Origin: Dictyocoela muelleri
Taxonomy: Eukaryota > Microsporidia
Length of the DNA stretch: 14,246 nucleotides
Assembly (NCBI GenBank): GCA_016256075.1
Contig: SDVU01000375.1
Span: 1 to 14,246, forward strand
Direction: 5' to 3'
A program made the translations under genes and the position numbers. Positions 8,272-14,246 of the stretch are shown piece after piece. How positions within the stretch are numbered: position 1 is the stretch's first letter; each line of letters starts with the position of its first letter. The notes under the pieces were generated by a model. The model did not search any database, was not told where the DNA came from, and was given only the letters and a program-made list of their open reading frames with translations.

Positions 8272-8415
8272 TTCGAAAATAAGAAATGGTTTTAATCTCG
8301 AAAATAATTAAGTGTTTTAATCTCAAAAATAAGAAAATTTATTTCTTATTTTGAAGTTTATGAAACTTTCTTATTTTCGAGATTATGAAACTTTCTTATT
8401 TTCGAGAGAAGACAG
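8272..8415. repeat. Right subterminal repeats and TIR of the pogo-like element
   Basis: At least five copies of the ctcgaaaataagaaa core lie here: three in plus orientation (about 8272, 8296 and 8323) and three inverted (about 8341, 8368 and 8391). The last inverted copy belongs to the TIR, which ends in gagaagacag at 8415 and is followed by TA. The opposed copies at 8323-8356 form a local hairpin. The array is denser than at the left end. Confidence 0.8.
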
Positions 8416-8417
8416 TA

Positions 8418-8844
8418 GATACGTCAAATTTAAAAATAATAATTTTATAATTAATATTTTTTCACAGATGAATTTAATAAATATTATAAAAAGTTAAATT
8501 TCAATAAAACACAATTTAAAAAGTCACAATTTTTTAAACGCAGTAGAAGTTGGTTTTATTCACAAACAAATTAAGTGGGTGTAGAGAATAAAGAGGGATG
8601 TATATTTTTTTAATTTAAAAACAATAAGAAATATACCTTTAACTTTCAATTATACAATCCAGCCTCGATTTTAGAGACCCTCACCCAAATCAAAAAAAAA
8701 CCAATTCGAGGCACAATTTTGAAAAATTATTATCTCGTGTAAAAAATGCAATAAAAATATTTTTATCATTTTTATCGTCGATTTTTGGGGCATATATAAA
8801 TTTTATATTTTTCTTAACCCCATAAAAAAATTATCATACAAGAA
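8418..8844. other. AT-rich spacer, nothing assigned
   Basis: No supported gene or repeat pair. A short inverted motif, cctcgatttt..ttcgaggc, at about 8660-8711 is too small to assign. Confidence 0.55.
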
Positions 8845-9747
8845 ATGGCTGAAATGAAAAAGACGTTTACTCAGAGAAACTATAGAAAAGATACCTAGTT
8901 TAAAACATGTAATTTATAAAGAAAATGTGTTTTAAATGAAACAAAAACCTAGAGAATCTATCGAGAATCTGCCAAACAATACCTTTACGTCACATAATGC
9001 AAAGTACTTAAAAAAATGAGATGCCAAATTGCTTGATTTTTTTTTACTACCCCGTTCAGCATTCTCGATTTTTTCTTGAGGAGAAAAATTTGGGAAATAT
9101 AAATTAAGAGTAAAATTTTATGGTAAACTCAAATATGTTGTCGGAATTCTCTGATATTATTATTTATTTATAATTTTTTTTTAATTTCGCATAGAAAAAT
9201 TAAAATAAAGTATAAATAAATAATAATATCATAGAATTCCGACAACATATTTGAGTTTATCATAAAATTTTACTTTTAATGTATATTTTTTAAATTTTTC
9301 TCCTCAGGAAAAAATCGAGAGTGCTAAACGGGGTAGTACCAGTTTTTTTTACCTTAAGGGTAAATCATGTTCCCTAAACAGTACAAATATTAAAATTATG
9401 CGAGAAAGAAATACAAATAGGTTAAATATTACTAATTTTAGAGCTTTTAATGGCTTACTGTAAAATTTTTTAAAGAAAAATAGTTTTACATGCAAAAACA
9501 TTTCATGCGAATTAAATTCAGCTGATGTTACATTTGACGAATCATTTAAAATTGAATATTAATTAAAAATAACGTCTTCAGTGTAAATAACATTTTAAAC
9601 CGTTATGAAACTGCAATGCACTGGAAAACCCCATCTAGAAAAAGCTTTTTTACACCCAATGATAATTGTAAGGAGTTAAAGTCGAATAAGATGCGTTTAA
9701 CGGGCCAAGATCTTGTGACCGAGAGAATCCATTGTGTGGTATTGTAA
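8845..9747 (+). pseudogene. Unrecognised gene relic split by a MITE
   Basis: Plus-strand segments on both sides of the MITE at 9047-9336 have protein-like composition. Before it, an ATG at 8845 opens MAEMKKTFTQRNYRKDT and later RESAKQYLYV. After it, about 9395-9745 gives FTCKNISCELNSADVTFDE and then MHWKTPSRKSFFTPND and KMRLTGQDLVTERIHCVVL, ending at a stop at 9745-9747. The same strand and near-continuous frames suggest one former coding region of roughly 200 codons, now broken at several points. No domain is recognisable. It could be a decayed host gene or part of a mobile element. Confidence 0.35.
9047..9336. mobile_element. 290-bp palindromic MITE with TA flanks
   Basis: The arms span essentially the whole element, meeting near 9190 around a tiny loop. 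Tips read ctaccccgttYagcaYtctc. TA flanks both ends (9045-9046 and 9337-9338), indicating a Tc1/mariner-type MITE. Arms differ at only a few scattered sites. It has no coding capacity and sits inside the decayed coding relic 8845-9747. Confidence 0.9.
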
Positions 9748-10277
9748 TTTTTTTCCCGATAAAATAATATTTATTTAATTTAAAATATATCAAATAATAA
9801 TTTAATACAAATTTTTGGTATTTTATCGGCTTAGTGCCCCCTCGTCTCTCTAGAAAAATTTTAGTTATTTTAATATTACATTAATAAATTATATACATTT
9901 AAGCTTAATATTTCCTTAAAAGCTCTTAGCAACCATTTATATATACAGTGAACCCCCTTAAATATGAACACTCTTAAATATGAACACTCATCTTTTTTTA
10001 AAATTTTATAATAAAATCATTAATAAAAATGACCCTTATCCTTATACGTAAAGAAAATAAAAAAAATGTTAATAAAAACCATTATATTTTTTTATTTCAT
10101 AAAATCGACCCTTAAATATGAACAAACAAAATTTAAAAAAAATACAATATATAAAAGTAGTGTGAAATAATATGAAGGATTGGTTCTCTATTGGTTTCGC
10201 CACCCCACATTTTAAATAAGAATGCTACACAGAAATCTGGATACGTAAAATCGGACAAAAAATATTTCTAAATATTT

Positions 10278-10350
10278 GGGCCAGATAGCTCAGTTTTTAA
10301 CACCATTAGAGGAAAATATAAGAATAGAAGTTCGAATACCGCTGACGTCA
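10278..10350 (+). repeat. tRNA-like segment with pol III A and B boxes (SINE-head candidate)
   Basis: Starting at gggccag, an A-box-like tagctcagtt lies at 10286-10295 and a B-box-like agttcgaatac at 10329-10339. Both fall at the positions they occupy in tRNA genes, counted from 10278. The 5' strand resembles a tRNA acceptor and D arm. The D-stem partner is lost and the T-stem pairs poorly, so I do not call a functional tRNA. The next ~340 bp (to about 10690) are noticeably less AT-rich than the surroundings, as in a tRNA-derived SINE or a decayed tRNA gene carried by the transposon. Confidence 0.45.
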
Positions 10351-10748
10351 TTTAATAAAAAATTGAGATTGAGATGCAGCGGTCAATAAATATAGTTTTA
10401 ATATAAGATGTTCCAGTGGGTATGGCTGAATAAGATTTAATCTAACATGAAGATAAAGCAAAGGCCTCGCCCATGTGAGGATATATTTCGGCTACGCATC
10501 TCGGCAAAAAGGAATTATAACAAAACAATCATGAAGAATCTTCTAATTACTCGCATTCTGCCAAGTCATAGATAATACGAAAATCGTGTATACAGATAGG
10601 CCTCTGGGTAGATTAGAATTGATATAAACTGAAACGAAGAACCAAAGGTCTATGACCTCGCTGAGAACCAGATCTCTGTATGCAATTATAGATATTTTCA
10701 TTATGTAATATATATCTAAATTATTTCTACTACAAATAATTTCAAAAT

Positions 10749-10850
10749 AATTTGTGATAAAAGTTATTTAGAAATAAATTGTAATAAAAATTGTTTAGAG
10801 GTAATTTTCTAAATATTCTTAAAAAAATTTGTAATAAAAATTATTTAGAA
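10749..10850. repeat. Three degenerate copies of a ~26-bp unit
   Basis: Copies of aatttgtRataaaaRttatttagaa lie at 10749-10773, 10776-10800 and 10826-10850. All are in the same orientation, two adjacent and one after a 25-bp gap. Significance is unknown; they sit just beyond the SINE-like segment. Confidence 0.65.
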
Positions 10851-11242
10851 TTATTTTTTTAAGGGTGAGTTTCTAAGTCAAAATTGTTATATTAATGCCC
10901 GGAAACCCAAAGGGCAGTTTTTAATAACTAAATAAAATATAAGCGTATGATTTTAATAAAAAGAATTGATTCTCTAACAGATTAACCTAATTTTAAAAAT
11001 AAAAATCGCTTTTAGATGGATGTGACCCTTTTTCTTATTACTCATAAGATATATAGGGTCTTAGGCTTATTCAACATAAAAAAAGAAGTGTTACCTCCAT
11101 AAAAAATCAATTTATGATTATTTAACTTATATTATAAATTTATTTATTAAAATAATTAGATAAAAATCAAAATTCAGCCTCGAGTTTTTCATCCATGAGA
11201 GAAAAAAACCCAAGATATGATTTTCATGAAAAAATAATTCAT

Positions 11243-11352
11243 TATCATGTATTTAATTTTTCTAGACAATTAATAGATATTTAATAAATTTAACGTTGCG
11301 CACCAAATTTATAAATACCTATTAATTGTTTAAAAATTTTAAATACATGATA
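11243..11352. repeat. 110-bp inverted repeat (small foldback element)
   Basis: Arms from tatcatgtatttaa (11243) to ataaattt (11290) and from aaatttataa (11305) to tacatgata (11352) are mirror images with a few mismatches, around a 14-bp loop that is GC-richer (aacgttgcgcacca). It may be a tiny MITE within the pogo-like element. Confidence 0.75.
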
Positions 11353-11940
11353 TGGAAGTAAATTTTAATGAAGATATTATTTTAAATAAGAAAATGGTAT
11401 ATATTTGCCGAAAACATATTTTTATTATCAAAATAAGCGCGGCAAACTGCTGTAGAATTAATCTATAATATTTTTTTCAATATATTTATTTTTTTGCGGA
11501 TTAAGAATCGTGCAAATTGAAAACGTGTCGAATTGCGAATCTGGGAATTAACACTTAAATCGCGTATACAGTCTGGTGTTTGTTTATATTAAGAATAATA
11601 TAAATATAATTTACAAAAACATCTATAAATAATCTAATTATTAAATTTAAGGCTTAGCAAATACTTATATTATAAACATCATATATATAATGCTTATACC
11701 CTTAAATGTGAACATTGAAAAAAAATGAAACGAAAGTGTTCATATTTAAGGGGATCCACTGTACTACATATATTCTATATTTTGAAATTTACTCCTTTTA
11801 GAAAATTTCAGAATATAGAATATATGTAGCATAAAAAGTGTAGATATGAGCTTTAGAAGAGATTTTAAGCTTAAATGTAAATCATTTATTAATGTAATAT
11901 TAAAGGAACCAAAATTTTTCTATCAGATAAGAGGGGACAC

Positions 11941-12235
11941 TAACCCGATTATGAACCGCTTGTCATTTAAAAAAAATCGATAAACCCTACATATATAATA
12001 TTCACATCTATTACATGCTACAAAATAATATACAATGGCTTTTACAGTTTTTTTCTTAACACTGTCACATTTAATCTCTATGTAATAAATCCTTATCTTT
12101 CAAGTAATTAAAAACATTATCTACAAATAAAAATAATTTTTATGTGATTAATCTAGGTATTTTGGTAAGAATATTCATTTTAGAGGCATTTACAAACAAA
12201 AAATTTCTTTAAGTTAGTGTGAAAATCCTCAAATT
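11941..12235. other. AT-rich spacer, nothing assigned
   Basis: No gene, TIR or RNA signal seen. The N-terminal part of the transposase that follows would be expected here, but I could not find it. Confidence 0.5.
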
Positions 12236-13020
12236 AAGACCGGAAAGATTCTAACTCCCGTTTAATTAATATGCTTACATGCAGTATGTCAGGTGAAAAA
12301 TTTAATCCATTGGTCATTAGAAAATAAAAAAACCCGAAGCAGATGAAGTTTTTAATCTTGTAGAAGTCGGTGTAGATTACACGAGCTCATAAAAGGCATG
12401 GATGATTCTTCTTATATTTAAAAATATTCTCAATGATTTAAATGAAAAATGGAGGGAAATGATAGAAAATTCTTTTAATTATGATAATTCGCCACCTTAC
12501 ACGTGTTTAGAGATGAGTCTTGTTGAACTTCTCTTCTAACTAATAACACGGGATCAATAATGCAACTGATAGATATGGAAATCATTAAGGTATTTAAATC
12601 TAATAATTTTAAAGCATTAATAGACTCATTTTACACCGAAAAAATTGATGAATTTGTTGATGTCTTCGATTCTACGAATATAAAAATGTGATCATCATGA
12701 TATATATTGCACGAGATTCTATTACAAAAGAATCAATAGTTAATTGGTTTATAAAAGATTTACATAATTCACCATTAATGAATGAAAGCCACAAGAATAC
12801 CAAAATTTGGAAGTTAAATTAGATTAAATATTCGATGATTTTTTTGAAATTAATGAATGAGATTACTAAGAAGATCTAGAAAAAGAGAGCAGTGGCGAAG
12901 AACCAATAGATATAATTAAAAAGTCTCTAGTAAAATTTAACATTTTTATGCAGCATAAGAATAACTCTCTCTACAAAATTGAAATAACAATTTTTTTTAA
13001 AAATTTCCATAACAAAAATT
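12236..13020 (+). pseudogene. Tigger/jerky-type (DDE_1) transposase relic, C-terminal two thirds
   Basis: Plus-strand blocks follow the DDE_1 order. LTCSMSGEKFNPLVIRK (about 12274-12330) matches the strand before the core. YDNSPPYTCLEMSLVELLF (12480-12536) holds the second catalytic Asp (12483-12485). LLTNNTGSIMQLIDMEII (about 12525-12580) matches the family's PPNTTS-LQPMD motif, with the third Asp at 12572-12574. KVFKSNNFKALIDSFY and ITKESIVNWFIKDLHN follow, then an acidic tail (EKESSGEEPIDII). The N-terminal DNA-binding part and first Asp were not found. Frames change several times and there are in-frame stops, so it is dead. It differs in sequence from the pogo transposase at 6759-8190 and represents another lineage. 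No TIRs could be tied to it. Confidence 0.72.
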
Positions 13021-14246
13021 CTGAAAAAAAATATTGAAGTAAAATTACACATTACAGGACAAAAAATATATATTATTTCTTTAAAAATTTTGGATCTGTA
13101 CTAAAATTCCTCCGATCATAGCTGTACTAAAATTTTACCTCGTAAAAAAAAATCAAATAATTTTATTTAATAAAATTTAACAAAAAGCAGATAAAATAAT
13201 AAAAATAAATTATAAAGAGGTATTAAAGCATTTTTATTAATTATATTTTAATTAAATTTAAGATCTTTTCCATAAAATCAATCTCATTTTTTTAAATAGG
13301 ATTTTTTTGAAAAGTACTCTTTCTGATTAATTTTAATCTTCATTCTTGGCTTAAACTCCTTTTGAATTTTTTTAATCGCCCAATGGATTGTGTATTTTTT
13401 ATTAATTAATTTGACAGATTTCATTTTTATTTCAAAAAAAAAATCATTTTTTTAACTGTACTAAAATTTCCCTCGGGAAAAAATCATTGTACAAATCCAA
13501 AAATATCTATTTTTTAAACAAAAAGCGTCTAAAATAAACGACGGACTGTAATGTAAATGTATTTCAGATTTTTATTATTATTTGGTTTTAAATTGCAAAG
13601 ATTATTAGAAATAATTTTAATAAATTGGGAAAATTTATTTTTTTTGCCAATTTAAAGCATTTTCATCGTATTTTGTTTCTCATAAATCTCATCAAATAAA
13701 TCTAAAACTTTTTTTCTATATCTTGATTTATTCTTTGAAAGAATTCTTATCAATTTTATTTTATTAAACGGCAAATCAGAATAGTATCCATGAAATAAAA
13801 ACGGCTGAGTTGCGACTTTTTCAGTTAAAAAATATCAAATTTAAAATTAATAAAAAAATCAAAACAAAAATTAATTGAAAAAATTAGATTGAAATAAATA
13901 ATAAAAATAAATTTTATATTTTTATAATTTTACAATCTAATAATTTAACAGCAAATCTTTTAATCAGTTTTTTTAAAAAAAACTTGCTATGTATACAAAA
14001 ATGTTATTGATAAAAATTTCTAAGAATAACTATAACATTCTCACATTTCATAAAATAAAATGATTTTCACACTGGTTATTATATAAAATATCGGTACTTC
14101 AACGAGTTAAGAACATATAAAAATTGGTGCAAGGCTATAAAAAGCCCACCGCCAAGGTAGGGGTTCATGAGGAATTAAAAAAATCAAATTTTTTAAAATT
14201 TAGTTTTAATTAAAAATACGACTATTTCAAACCATTTTTCGCCTAT
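13021..14246. other. AT-rich noncoding stretch with a small dispersed motif
   Basis: The motif ctgtactaaaatt plus a cctc-type continuation occurs at 13096, 13122 and 13456, all in plus orientation. Short minus-strand frames open for roughly 45-55 codons (about 13280-13440 and 13660-13810), but they are of the length and Lys/Asn/Ile composition expected by chance at this AT content. A GC-richer patch lies at 14127-14172. Nothing else is supportable. Confidence 0.5.

Larger units (their letters stand above)
6209..8415 (-). mobile_element. pogo-like DNA transposon carrying an OTU-protease relic
   Basis: The termini ctgtcttctcttgaaaataa (from 6209) and its inverted copy (to 8415) match at 24 of 25 bases. 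Both are flanked by TA (6207-6208 and 8416-8417), the target used by the Tc1/mariner/pogo superfamily. The 2207-bp interior holds, in order on the minus strand, a pogo-type transposase (8190 to about 6759) and an OTU-domain coding relic (6693-6335). Subterminal copies of the TIR core lie at each end. A 154-bp MITE (6900-7053) has since inserted. Both genes are broken, so the element is non-autonomous now, although its TIRs remain nearly identical. Confidence 0.85.
9946..11761. mobile_element. pogo-like non-autonomous element, TA flanks
   Basis: The ends cagtgaacccccttaaatat and the mirror ending ..aaggggatccactg match as TIRs of about 28 bp. Both are flanked by TA (9944-9945 and 11762-11763). 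The cagt tip and TA target are typical of pogo/Tigger elements. The tip motif cttaaatatgaac repeats just inside each end (about 9956, 9970, 10111, 11700 and inverted at 11739). Over 1816 bp I found no transposase trace. The interior holds a tRNA-like segment, a three-copy repeat and a 110-bp inverted repeat. It is therefore a non-autonomous carrier of other sequence, nested in the MITE at 9834-11940. Confidence 0.85.
9834..11940. mobile_element. Palindromic MITE (~289 bp) split by a later 1.8-kb insertion
   Basis: The left part (9834-9945) and right part (11764-11940) are inverted copies: gtgYcccctc tips, a long shared segment tttaatattacattaataaa, and acatttaagctta. TA lies outside both tips (9832-9833 and 11941-11942). 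Ignoring the insertion, the two parts total about 289 bp and form one long hairpin. Its centre, including the stem ctacatatattctatatttt with its mirror up to 11829, lies entirely in the right part. The interrupting sequence is the pogo-like element 9946-11761, which landed at a TA in the left arm. Confidence 0.88.

Noticed and set aside
8655-8715. Short inverted repeat cctcgatttt / ttcgaggc
   Set aside because: Arms of under 10 bp with a large loop are expected by chance; there is no flanking duplication.
10278-10350. Functional tRNA gene
   Set aside because: The A and B boxes are present, but the D and T stems do not pair properly and no clear anticodon arm can be drawn.
13280-13810. Two minus-strand frames of about 45-55 codons
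   Set aside because: Many frames of this length are expected by chance at this AT content, and their Lys/Asn/Ile-rich composition resembles background.

Overview
This window is a transposon graveyard in a very AT-rich eukaryotic genome. By eye, only about a fifth to a quarter of the bases are G or C; I did not compute this. I see no intact host gene, no rRNA, no convincing functional tRNA, no CRISPR array and no operon. The combination of extreme AT richness, short intronless coding relics, Merlin and pogo/Tigger-type DNA transposons and many hairpin MITEs fits the gene-sparse regions of expanded microsporidian genomes (Hamiltosporidium or Anncaliia type). That assignment is inference: other AT-rich eukaryotes could look the same.

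Layout. 1-1164: a Merlin (IS1016/ISXO2-like) transposon with terminal inverted repeats (TIRs) of about 126 bp and a decayed transposase on the minus strand. It abuts a further TIR copy, forming a ~214-bp palindrome (1070-1283). Fused to that is a 73-codon 3' fragment of an unrecognised gene (1280-1501). 2522-2719: a hairpin MITE. 3055-4182: a second, different Merlin element with a perfect 8-bp target-site duplication (TSD), a long, nearly intact plus-strand transposase with all three catalytic acidic residues, and unusual TIRs built from a 19-bp unit (three copies left, two right). 4450-5940: noncoding sequence with weak traces of a decayed gene. 6209-8415: a pogo-like element with TA flanks. 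On its minus strand it carries a degraded pogo transposase, followed immediately, inside the same TIRs, by a relic of an OTU-type cysteine protease (deubiquitinase family). A 154-bp MITE has inserted into the transposase. 8845-9747: an unrecognised gene relic split by a 290-bp palindromic MITE. 9834-11940: a ~289-bp palindromic MITE split by a 1.8-kb pogo-like element (9946-11761). That element holds a tRNA-like segment with A and B boxes and several small repeats. 12236-13020: a Tigger/jerky-type transposase relic. The remainder is AT-rich sequence with nothing I can assign.

The genes do not form a pathway. The relationships are those of nested insertion. At least five insertions carry TA dinucleotides at both ends, and one carries an 8-bp TSD. 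The most interesting observation is the transposase plus OTU-protease cargo inside one TIR-bounded element. Next are the 19-bp-unit Merlin termini and the tRNA-like, SINE-like segment.
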